Shown piece by piece: positions 35,371 through 44,640 of a DNA stretch of 64,000 nt; position 1 is the first letter of the stretch, and the number at the start of each line of letters is the position of its first letter. The position numbers were made by a program, and so were the translations under genes. The stretch spans positions 32,673,120 to 32,737,119 of the forward strand of contig NC_044006.1 of the NCBI RefSeq assembly GCF_900496995.4, given 5' to 3'. The notes under the pieces are model-generated. The model was not told the origin of the DNA. It saw only the letters and a program-made list of their open reading frames with translations, and did no database searches. This DNA comes from Aquila chrysaetos chrysaetos. Its lineage: Eukaryota; Chordata; Aves; Accipitriformes; Accipitridae.

Positions 35371-38300
35371 GTAAGCTCAGGGCCTCATTTTAAATATGCT
35401 TAGTTTGTGGTCACCAGTGTCTAGGACTTAAATAGATGTGGCAGAGCAAGGCAATATTCTCTCTCTATTGCATGGACAAAGGGCTGGTGGCTGGCAGGAC
35501 AGCAAGGCAATGGTACCCACAGCTCAGGATAGGAGCTAAAACTGAATCTACAAAGTCTTGCTCCCAACACAACCCACAAGCTCACTCTTCCTTGCAAGGC
35601 TCTTCAAGTCAAGCTCCTCTGCTCAGAGACGAGAGAAAGAGTTCACAGTACTATAATGGGTAAATGGGGTTTACTGGCTTCTAACTGGGGTAATACGGCA
35701 CTTACCCTCTTCTCATGTATAGTGAATAAATCAGAGTTCACCTGCTGCTTTGTGGAGAGGAGCTTGAAGTGCCTGGGTAATCAGAAGGCAGCTCTGAACA
35801 TGTCCTGAGGGTTGCCTGATGGCTGAACTACTGCATCTGCCTGCCCCCAAAGGATGGTAAAAGCTGATGTACAGATCCAGTGCATGCAACTTATTTTTGT
35901 ATCCTCCAACTATGCCAAAAAAGTATTTTACACTTCAGCAGAGAGCTAGTCTCTACATAAACGGGCCACTAAACAGAGTTATGCCGTATTGGCAATTCTC
36001 AGAACATCAGGCATGGATATTGCCATTTTTCGGGATGTGGGATGTAAGATGAATAGATTTCATACCATGACTTCCAAGCCTCCATACTGGGACTTCTGAT
36101 CAACTGCTCTATTCACCACAGTTATGGCAGCTATTTATGTTAAATAGATTACAGGCTGAGCAACTTAGATTTTCTCTGAGTGATGTGTTGTTTCAGCTTC
36201 TTTTACGTTAAAATTTGTTTGCATTAGTGAGGAAATACCATACTCACATTCCGCTGGGACAAAAATTTGCTTGTGGACTCCAGTTTATCTATTTCTTGTT
36301 AGAGTAGATATGTCTTCTGGTAAGGGGCCAAACAGGCTGGTTCCTGGGTTCCAGGTGACCATTAATTATTGAAACACTTAATTCTTTACACACGTCTTAA
36401 GGAGACCTCTACGGCAGATACTGTGGGAAAGACTTTGTCATCTCCCATTAAAATAATTCTAACACATTTTCAGCCCAGATCTTTACCCACTGAAGTCACC
36501 AACCTAATTCCTAGAAATGTACCCTAGCAGGCAAGTAGTACCTCTTTAACTACCATAAGTTGCAAGACTCAAAAGTAATCAACTCCTTATGTTATTCGCA
36601 GCTTTGCTATTTATTGGGATTAGAGTCAGCTTCTTTGGAAACACTTTCTAGCACTGTTTAAAGACTTTCAGTTTTCTGTTTTATGTAATTTAACCACTCG
36701 GAAGCTTTTGTTCAAAAATAACTCTGCAAGTATTCTTCTACCATAACTATAATGGGATGATTACATTTCTACAGAAATTCTGGAAATTTATATAAATAAG
36801 ATGACAAATCTTCCTCTGCTTGAGTCAGGCTGCTTGTGTATGTTCCCCGCCCCCTGCCATTGATCTGTGCTACTGATTCATTAGTAGATTGGTTCTCATT
36901 TTGGTAGAATTACCAAAACTTCTGTTGTCCCCCTTGTAAGAATCCCTTAGGTAAGGAGGGAGAAGCTACAGGGGTATCATACTCAAGCAGGGATGCAGCC
37001 CTTGTTCTTCAGTGCCTTTGTCAGGCTCTATAGTCCCATGTCCCCACCGCAGGCAGATGTTTACTTCTGTCAGCTCTGCAGCCATGGGACAGGGAGAAGA
37101 GCTGGTGAAAGGGTGTTTCAGGTGAAGGTGAGCCAGAGACTTTACCCGAGTACTGCTGGGAGCAAAAGAGAGCAGAGGTTTGCATTATAGTTCTTTTGTA
37201 ACCTGCTCCTCCTGAGCTTTGCTGCTTCTTAGTAGCAGTAAGCATGTAGAGTATCTGTGCACCAGAAAGCCTTCCTAAATCAATAGTCTCCTGTTGCTAC
37301 ATAAATACCTAACTGGAGCAAAGATGTTTATTTTAGAAGTGGGAGATGTTGCTCCTGTGACAACGTTTTATTATAATGATTTTGATCCTGAACCTGCAAT
37401 CTTTACACCAAGACAAGACTCCCCTTGATTTCAGTGCAAGCTTTGCCTGACTAAGGATTTCAGAATTAGCTCTTTGCTTTTATTTTTATTGAAAAACAAG
37501 CCTGGACTTGACAAGGAAAAACAGTAAGTGGATCATGTCAGGGAGACAAGTTCCTATGAGAAATTTCTAGCAGGAAAAACACAGCTTTACGATTACATGG
37601 CAGTAAGTTGCAAGGTTAAAGTTTTAAGAATTTTCCAGGAGAAAAAAATGCCAATGCACTAATGTGCAGGGTACCTATTCCATCAGGGGAAAAGGCCCAA
37701 CCCAGCACACACCTCTGGTACCTCTCTGTCAGAGGCTACACAAATAAGTAAAGGTTGCAGCACTGAAACGAGTAATAAGAAAATATTTCCATGAAATTTT
37801 AAAACATCCATGGAATTAAACACATTTTGACCTAAGGATTTCTGAGGGAAGATTCCACATCAGTCTGGCCATACTTTATGCCACCAAAAGGGCCCTGATC
37901 CCAAGGGGGCTATAAGCCTACCCAGGAGCAGCAGCCCTGCACCAGCACTCTTCCCTCTATGAGAACTACCTAAAAATGCACCATCTGCAGAGGGGAGCCA
38001 CACGGCACCCACACCCCGCAGGGATGGGGAGCACATAAAGCTCTGCAGCTAATAGTAATTGCAGAGGCTCGGAAATGGCAGCAGAGGGGCTGGGGGGGGG
38101 GGGGCTGCTTGGGGCCAGGGGGGCTGCCCACCAGCCCTGCTGTGCCATGCAGGCAGGCAAGAAGTACCAGGCGAGCAGGGCAGGAGAAGGAGGCCGGGAG
38201 CACTTGGCGTGGGACAGGCAAATGCAGAGTCAGGGCTTCACTCCGTGCCTGTCCCCTGCCCCCCAGCATCAGTGGACCCCAAAAAAGCCTGGGACAAAAT

Positions 38301-39049
38301 GTCAGTGGGGCAGGTGCATTCACTGGCTAGCCTAGCAAACAGGGGCTAACGGGGCATTTGGATGGGTTTGGGGTCTTGTCTGTGTTTGGGGTCTTGTGTG
38401 TGTGTGTGTGTGGGGTGCGTTTGTTTTAAACCAAAAATTCCTGAGGGTCGTGAGCGTGTTGCTCAGCCCGCAGCCGCTTGCTCAGCCCTTGTGTGTGTTT
38501 CGGTGCCTTGCTGAAGCAGGTGGGTGCCCCCGGTAGCTCATCCCAGCTCTGGTTGGACCAAAACCAGGGGATCGGTGATACTGCAGGCACGGAGATGGCA
38601 ACGGGGAAAGCGGGGGGTGCATTCTCTGGGGGTGGGTTGCTACATGAAAGAGCAGCAACCCCAGTGCCCACATAGAGGGCACAGGAGCCCGCATTAGGCA
38701 ACTTGGCGACCTCAGGCATGCATTTCAAAGGTGGGCAGCCCTGAGGGACACATGTCGGCCAACCCCGCAGCCCCTCCGGTGCCCCGCGCAGGGGGCAAGG
38801 CCCCAGGGCAGGATCCCATCCCCCTGCAGAGGGGGTTCCGCCCCCCGTTAGGAGGCTGCGCCAAATAACCGATCTTCAGAACCAGAGGTGCACCGGCAGC
38901 ACTCAGTAAAACCCAGCGTTCAGCTCATCCTCACAGCGGGCTGCCAATCCGTTTTAATGGGATTTTGTAGCCCCCTTGATCCCGCTTTTTAAAAAGAGAC
39001 AACACCGGGGTCAATGTGTTTAAACTCATTCCTTCATAGGCGTGAACCG
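35371..39049. other. Non-coding stretch leading to the CpG island
   Basis: AT-leaning until about 37,900, then rising GC, with a G13 run (38,092-38,104) and a short TG run (about 38,395-38,412). Open frames on both strands near 38,000-38,700 are composition artefacts. No exon or RNA gene is supported. Confidence 0.4.
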
Positions 39050-39493
39050 CCGGCATCTTCCCTCCGCGAGCAAAACGCGCGGGTGCGGGTGCAGGGGCGG
39101 CTTCTCCCGCCGCGCCCCCCCCCGGGCCCCTCGCTCCCCGCCGCGCCGCCCGCCGATCACACACCCGCGGGACCCACCTGCCCACTTCAAAAAGGCCTTG
39201 TCGCACCAATTTTTTTTATTTCCCCGGCCCGCCCCACGCCCGAGCCGCGGATCCCTCCGGCCACCGGGGAACTCACTGCGGCGCTATTAAGCGATCGGTA
39301 CCGACCCCCGGGGGGAGGCAGGGCAGAGCAGGGCAGGGCAGCCCCCCGCCCCCGAGGGCGGCACCTCCGAAGGTGCGGGCCGGCAGCCTTGCCCGCCGGG
39401 CTGGGGCTGCTGCACGGGGTCCCCCCCCCCGGGCGGGCGGGCGAGCAGCCGTGCCGGCAGGCAGCGCCGGGCGCGCGTGCGGGCGGTGGACGC

Positions 39494-39503
39494 GTTCTAG
39501 AAC
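39494..39503 (+). promoter_or_regulatory. Heat-shock-factor-type site 1 (GTTCTAGAAC)
   Basis: A perfect 10-bp palindrome containing TTCTAGAA, the head-to-head nTTCnnGAAn core bound by heat-shock factors. It is the first of three exact copies and lies about 375 bp upstream of the TATA-like box. Two inverted GAA units alone are a minimal site. Confidence 0.6.
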
Positions 39504-39560
39504 GCCGCGGGGGTGGGGTGGCGGGGTGGCGGGGTGGGCGGTGGAATCGGGAACGGCTCC

Positions 39561-39570
39561 GTTCTAGAAC
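39561..39570 (+). promoter_or_regulatory. Heat-shock-factor-type site 2 (GTTCTAGAAC)
   Basis: The same palindrome 67 bp downstream of site 1. Two further GAA words precede it ('ggaatcgggaacg'), but not at the 5-bp phase of a classic extended element. It is therefore not a textbook three-unit heat-shock element. Confidence 0.6.
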
Positions 39571-39607
39571 ACCGGGTGGGTGACACCCCCCAGCCCCCCT
39601 CGGCGGC

Positions 39608-39617
39608 GTTCTAGAAC
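39608..39617 (+). promoter_or_regulatory. Heat-shock-factor-type site 3 (GTTCTAGAAC)
   Basis: The third exact copy, 47 bp after site 2 and about 260 bp upstream of the TATA-like box. All three share the 11-mer CGTTCTAGAAC. Confidence 0.6.
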
Positions 39618-39632
39618 CCCGCCCGTCCAGCG

Positions 39633-39677
39633 CGTGGCGTGGCGTGGCGTGGAGTGGCGTGGCGCGGCGTGGCGCGG
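39633..39677 (+). repeat. GGCGT pentanucleotide minisatellite
   Basis: Near-perfect GGCGT units with occasional GGAGT and GGCGC variants run for about 45 bp just downstream of the third heat-shock-type site. Short GC-rich arrays like this vary in length between individuals and can bind Sp/KLF-type zinc-finger proteins (CACCC/GGCG-like core). Confidence 0.8.
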
Positions 39678-39781
39678 AGCTCCCCCCCCCCCCCCGCCGC
39701 GGCCGCCGCCCGGCGGGGCCCGCCCGGCTCCGCAGTGTAGGGGGCTGCCCCGTCACCTGATCACCGCCGCGCGCGCGCGCT

Positions 39782-39838
39782 CTCGGGGGGGGGGGGGGGG
39801 CGGGCGCGCGCGCGCGAACCGCCCCCCCCCCCCCCGAG
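39782..39838. repeat. G16/C14 inverted repeat with CG-alternating loop
   Basis: The left arm is ctc-G16-cgg (39,782-39,803) and the right arm is ccg-C14-gag (39,819-39,838). They are complementary around a loop that includes an alternating GC run (39,804-39,816). The result could be a long GC stem, a G-quadruplex on one strand, or Z-DNA in the loop. It ends 36 bp upstream of the TATA-like box. Homopolymer lengths are uncertain in any assembly. Confidence 0.75.
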
Positions 39839-39873
39839 GAGCGCTGCGCGGGCGCGGGGGCGGGGGTGCCCGG

Positions 39874-39879
39874 TATATA
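39874..39879 (+). promoter_or_regulatory. TATA-like box (TATATA) of the CpG-island promoter
   Basis: TATATA lies in 'cccggtatatacggccc', the only such AT-rich word in several hundred bases of GC-rich sequence, with a GC box (gggggcggggg) just upstream. The start site would be expected near 39,905. The word reads nearly the same on both strands, so direction rests on the donor at 39,993. Confidence 0.6.
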
Positions 39880-39904
39880 CGGCCCCGCCGCCCCCGCCCC
39901 TGCC

Positions 39905-39992
39905 TGCCTCCTGCAGCAGGGGAGGCTGCGAGCCGCCGCCGCGCCGGGCCCCGGCAGGTGGGCGAGCCGCACCGCACCAGGGCTGCTACGGG
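39905..39992 (+). other. Putative untranslated first exon (start inferred)
   Basis: About 88 bp from the predicted TATA-dependent start to the donor 'ctacggg|gtgagt' (an alternative donor 'ggcag|gtgggc' is at 39,958). It contains no ATG, so it would be 5' untranslated. It is followed by a long intron-like stretch. The gene is not identified. A stress-inducible gene is suggested by the upstream heat-shock-type sites, but this is inference. CAGE and RNA-seq would fix the start and the next exon. Confidence 0.45.
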
Positions 39993-40467
39993 GTGAGTGC
40001 GAGGGCAGGAGGGAGAGGGGATCCGGCACGACATCCTAACACCCAGGGGGGGGCGGGGGGGGAGCGGCGCCACCGCCGCCGCCGTGGGAAGGTGCCGGGG
40101 GGGCGGCGGCGACGGCGTCCGCGGGGCGGCGGCCGCGGGGGTCTCGCCCGGGCCGTACCTGTTGCGGAGCTCGGGGGGCTGGGGGCGTGGGCGGCGGGGG
40201 TGTGGAGTTGGGGGTGGCGGCGGCCGGCAGCCGCCCGCGCCGGTGGGTAGAGCCCCGCGGATCCCCGGAGGTCCGGCCGGCCGGCCCGCCCCGCCGCAGG
40301 GGAGCGGAGCGGCTTCGCCCTGCCCGCCCCGGGGCCGCGGTGCCGGCGCGGAGAAGCGCGGGTGGCGGGCCGGGCGGCGCGGCGGGGGCAGCCAGCGGCC
40401 GGCGGCACCTGCACTACGGCAGCCCGCGGGCGCAGCCCCCGGCCCGGCCGGGCTCTTACCGGAAAGT

Positions 40468-40475
40468 TTCTAGAA
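40468..40475 (+). promoter_or_regulatory. Fourth TTCTAGAA, inside the presumed first intron
   Basis: The same 8-bp core (in tttctagaact) occurs about 480 bp downstream of the donor, again inside the CpG island. A GGAAA unit precedes it, one base out of phase for an extended element. Intronic heat-shock-factor sites near the start site are known in stress genes, but this one is single. Confidence 0.4.
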
Positions 40476-40951
40476 CTCCTTAAAACGGGAAGTTGCGTTA
40501 AAAAAAGCAGGCAAGCTCCCGGGGACCGGGCTCCCGTGCCGCCGCGGCCCGGTGAGGACGCTGGCGCGGAGGCTCGCCTTGGCGACCTGCCCTTCCCCGC
40601 ACCGCACCGCTGCGCGCGGGCTGGCGGCGGGCGGGCGCGCGCGCGGGCGGGCGCGCTGCCGGAGCGGGGGCGCGTGGCCCGGCCTCAGGCTGCCGGCAGC
40701 GGTGCGCTCGGGTGCTGCGGGCGGCGAGTTCGCTCCCCGCGCCGGGCAGGTCTGTACGGGGAAGGGTGGCGAAGGCTCGCCGCCCTGCGAACAGCTGCGG
40801 GGGAAAATGGTTTTGCGGTACCTGTGTTGTCGGGGGAGGGGGGGCGAGTGAGGGTTTGGGGGTTCGGGTGTTTGGGTGCTGGGTTTTTTTTCAGTTAAAA
40901 TCCCTCCAAACTTCTGCAAGCATCACCTTCTAGCCACTCTTTGCCTCGCAG

Positions 40952-40952
40952 G
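40952..40952 (+). other. Isolated strong splice acceptor
   Basis: The tract 'ccttctagccactctttgcctcgcag' ends in AG at 40,951, so an exon would begin at 40,952. No downstream donor is convincing within 300 bp (weak candidates near 41,098 and 41,312). It may be the acceptor of an alternative exon or a decoy. Confidence 0.2.
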
Positions 40953-41260
40953 ATCGAGCAAAAGCTACAACTAATTTTTTTTTTTCTTACGTTTTGTTGG
41001 GAAATCCACTATAGGAAAAAAAAACGAAACCCTGTTCTGCTTGTCGGTGTGTTGGGAAGAGCAGCCGCTCTCCGGGAGCATGCCTTTGCCGGGCAGGTTG
41101 TGGGATGCCAGTGCTGCGCTGGTGTGTGCAGGAAGGTTCCAGAACGGCGGTGGTGCTGCCCGTTCCCCCAGCGAGGCGGGCGCTGCCCACTCTGCGGGAG
41201 CGCCCCGGAGCACCCACCTCTCGCTAGGGACCGCGCAAGGGGAATGAGCAATCAGGCTTC

Positions 41261-42083
41261 CACACCGATAGAGCACATCTCGCTGTAACCCGGCGTGGGG
41301 GGGGATGACAACGTAAAGCTTCCACGCTGGGTGCTTGTGATGAGGAGAGGTCGGCTTCCCTCGTGCAGTCGTGGTTCGGTGACCAAGCTGTAGCTCGGTG
41401 CAGTCAGTAACAGGGAAGCACCGGAAAACGCCTTTGCTGTGCTGCTTCTACTGAAGTGTTTTTGAGAAATCCAGGTTGCTACAACCTGGAAGAGGTTTAA
41501 AACGGCAGTAGTTGATGATGCTCCCTTTTAACAAGTCCTTTCCTCTGGCAGTAGAGCACTAGCTCTCTTTGTAGCATAGGCGTTAACACGCTTTATGCAG
41601 CAGGATGGGTTCTTTTTGCTTTCTAACAAACTAGCCCAATTACACAAAATCTGCTGAGAGGGGCGACCTACTTGGGGAGAAAAGGCAAAAGAGTGTTTGA
41701 GGAGGCCTTGATTTCAAACATCACCTCGCATGTCCTACCGTTTGTCCTAACCAAGCAGGGTTATTACCTCCTGAAGGTGTGAAATGCATGGTGTAAAGGC
41801 TTGCTCCTTTTTTTTTTTTTTCCTTGCTGCTTTAGCAGGAAGGAAATAGTTATTCATTAACATACATTTCAGGTGTTTCTTAAATGTTCTTGTATTACAG
41901 CTGTAACATCAAGAGGTTAAAATACCTAGAACGCTTCTCATTATCCTGTCTCTCTCAAACCATATTTAAAATTAGAGCATCATTAGCCAAGTCATAGGTG
42001 GTTCTGGGGAAGTGGGGGATGTTTTATGGTTGAAAGTCGCAAAGCCAACAAATAACATCTTCACAAATACCTGGGTCTTGCAG
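41261..42083. other. Presumed intron sequence
   Basis: GC content falls from island level to AT-rich, with a T-tract at about 41,808-41,822. No open frame or repeat is supported. Confidence 0.4.
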
Positions 42084-42142
42084 GTCTTCAACATGGTTGG
42101 CATTGCCACAGCTACCTTCCTGCATGCGGCTCAGTGCAACAT
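42084..42142 (+). other. Candidate exon 2 (59 bp), start codon possible
   Basis: An acceptor ('cctgggtcttgcag', weak pyrimidine tract) and a consensus donor ('caacat|gtaagt') bound 59 bp. An ATG at 42,093 opens a frame (MVGIATATFLHAAQCN) that leaves two bases (AT) at the donor. These join in frame with the candidate exon at 52,870. The peptide is not recognised, so the exon could equally be untranslated with a small upstream ORF, or a pseudo-exon. Donor strength is the best evidence. Confidence 0.35.
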
Positions 42143-42300
42143 GTAAGTACAAGAGGTGTTCCTGTGAATGCTCGTGTGTGTGGATTTTGGTAGATTAATG
42201 GTTTCTTGCCCCCCTCTTTAAATAGGCGGGTTGATTGCGACAAATGGGGAACGTAGCATATTGCAGATGTTTTTGGTTGGGAGGCATCATGGGTAATATT

Positions 42301-42343
42301 CGAAAGGCTCTGCCTTTCGTACCAAAAAAAAAAAAAAAAAAAA
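42301..42343 (+). repeat. Perfect hairpin followed by A20
   Basis: Arms CGAAAGGC (42,301-42,308) and GCCTTTCG (42,312-42,319) enclose a TCT loop, and then 'tacc' and 20 adenines follow. A stem-loop with a 3' A tract resembles the 3' end of a retroposed small RNA, but no tRNA, 5S, 7SL or U-RNA body is recognisable upstream and no target duplication was found. It may be chance plus a poly-A microsatellite. Confidence 0.6.
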
Positions 42344-43899
42344 TAGTAACTAGGAAAGAATTTGCCTGTATTTCCAGTGCTTGCATCCCAGCACCTATTC
42401 CCTGTGAAAGAATGAGATATATTTCAATTAATTTGTGGCAATGTTATGGCCTTTCTTGAGCCATTGAAATGTCAGAAGGTAGGTACCCCAAGAATTTAAT
42501 TAATACCACTCAACAGTCAATGAATACATGAAAACCACAAAGCAAAACTAAGGTATGATAACAAATACAACTTATTTCATGTGAAAATAGTGTTTTTAAT
42601 GTATTAAGAATATAAACTGTCTTACCAGTGTGAAACATCTACGTATTAAATGCCTGTTCAGAAGGGGGGAGTTGGCCGCATTTCACCACAGGTTAAGTAA
42701 TTGTGGGTTAATAGGATTCTGTCAAATACATGCTGGGAAATATTAGTGTAAGAAGTAATGATTCTTCTTAATATGCCTGCATTTTACCCTTGAAAAGAAG
42801 TCCACATTTCTGAAAACTTAGTACTGCATAGATGCCTGATGGCTGTCCGGAGATGTAAAATAGGTTTTAAAAAGGTGCTGTAGAGGGGATAAATAATAGA
42901 TGCTCATAAGATCAGTTTTAGAAATAGAAGCGGGGGATGAATTGGGCCTTCCACAGTGAAAACTGTGTCCTATCTGCTTATTTTCCCTTTGATACATTAG
43001 CCTAAATGATGCTCCATTTTGACTTGTGTTAATATTATTGTTGGCTAGTCTGTCGGGCTTGTGTTTTGAAAGATAGATGAGGGTACAAATTCTTTTTAAT
43101 TAAACTGAGTGTACATAGAGAGACCTAGGAGAATGTGATATTACTTGAAATTGTTTCGAAAACAGAAAATATCTTCTGTACTTTAGCAGTGTCTTCAGTA
43201 TTTTCTCACAGTGTGTAGTTGGTATTCAGTGTTAAGGTATGGCTGCCTCAAATCAGTCACATAAATAGTGATTAAGTAAATGTGACATTATTTCATGAGA
43301 AACTTGTCATTTACTATTCTTATGAATTAGGTGGTTAAATTCATGTGTTTACTGAAAATCTTATAACTTGGATTTCATAAGTATAAAGTTTTTAACATTC
43401 TTTTCGCATACTGTGCATTTGCGTAGTAGTGTCAATACATATGCATGGTGCAAAGAGAGGAAATCGTATTTACTTCATCTTATTTTAACCTTTACATTTA
43501 ATATGTAATACACAGAGTGAGGTAGATGCGGGGGCTCTGTGTGTAAAAATCCTTGTTCTCAAGATATTTTTGGGAAAAATAATTGATCAATATAGGCTTG
43601 TCTGTTTTTTGGGGGGGAGTGGGTGCTTTGAAGAAGGGTGGGGTTGTTTGTTTGGGGTGTTTTTTTTTCTGGTAATTCTTCATTTTTAAAGAATTGGTTT
43701 CCTACTTTAAGAAACCAGCAAAGGAGGGAGAGATGTGAGACCTTATTGCAGGAAAAGGTCAGTACTATCCTGTTCCTTCATTGTTTCATTCGTGGGGTTT
43801 TTCTTCCTCGAGTCTGACCTGCCAAAAGATTGTTTGGGAGGAGAGGGAAAGAAGAGAGTGTGTCTTTTAAGGTAGATGCCTGTATCGGAGGGGATGCTT
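42344..43899. other. AT-rich presumed intron
   Basis: Frequent stops, low CpG, and G-rich words near 43,608-43,620. No exon, RNA gene or recognisable repeat. Confidence 0.4.
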
Positions 43900-44640
43900 A
43901 ATTAGAAAATTGTAATACAGCCCTACAGCCTAATGGAGTGAGAAGATGACAATTCTCAGCCAGCTGGGTGGGGCACAATGCAGTGCTAACTGTAAGCCTT
44001 TTGTCTAATAAAAATGTCTGAAACAAAGTGATTGTCTGGTAATCAGCATCCCACTTGACCTTTTTAAAGACAGGAAAACAAAGTTAATTAATGTATCTTT
44101 CAGTTGCCACCCGGTATGTCGGGATTTTTGTGCATTACTAGAGAGCCACGACTTTTGCAGCTTTGGTTCCTATCACAGCGTGGCTATTCAGAGTTTGAAA
44201 GATTATTTGTGAAATAGTGCCTGTTGGAATTATTAAAGCCTCGAGCAAAAGAAAAGCCCTCTATACAGCTGCTAAATTACTTTGCCTGACTGTTTTTAAG
44301 GTTTCTTTTCTTGTCAGTGCAATGAATTAACTTCACCAGAGTTTCACAGGGTTGCTGGAAAACACAAATCTTGCTGTTCCTAAGCTGCACTTTAAGTCTC
44401 CTGTATTACTGAATAGTTGGAATTACTAGATAATTACAGAAAACCTAGTGCATTATGTAAGTTAAATGTAGGCATTGTTTAAAAACCTTATTTTAATGAG
44501 ATAAGGCATTCTTAAATGCTTTTGCTAGAAAAGTGAATTTGAGCTTCTTTAAATGCTGAAAATACTGCATGATTATTAAAGAATTTGTAGCGTTTCGTAA
44601 GCAGGATGCTTGCAAGACGCTGTTATTCTTTTAAGGCTCT
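43900..44640. promoter_or_regulatory. Possible conserved non-coding element
   Basis: High-complexity sequence with isolated CpGs retained in an AT-rich setting ('cacccggtatgtcgggattt', 'gagccacgacttttgcag'), TAATTAAT words and no open frames. Retained CpGs in otherwise CpG-poor DNA are a hint of constraint. Alignment to other birds and mammals is needed. Confidence 0.25.

Larger units (their letters stand above)
39050..41260. promoter_or_regulatory. Large CpG island / promoter region
   Basis: About 2.2 kb of extremely GC- and CpG-rich sequence stands out sharply from both flanks. Within it lie three identical heat-shock-type sites (39,494-39,617), a GGCGT minisatellite, a G/C inverted repeat, a TATA-like box (39,874-39,879) and a GTGAGT donor (39,993). 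CpG islands of this size mark promoters in birds. Long open frames in the island (minus 39,187-40,029; plus 40,362-40,898) arise because stop codons are rare in GC-rich DNA, and they are rich in P, R, G and A. Direction is assigned to the plus strand from the donor. Minus-strand donors at about 40,159 and 40,459 leave divergent transcription possible. Confidence 0.9.

Noticed and set aside
39187..40029. 280-codon minus-strand open frame in the CpG island
   Set aside because: GC-rich DNA has few stops. The product is dominated by P, R, G and A, crosses the TATA box and homopolymer tracts, and has no recognisable domain.
40362..40898. 178-codon plus-strand open frame in the CpG island
   Set aside because: Composition-driven as above; no domain, no acceptor at its start and no conserved residue pattern.
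42301..42323. Possible tRNA-like 3' end (…tacc before A20)
   Set aside because: No T-loop, anticodon arm or A/B box sequence upstream.
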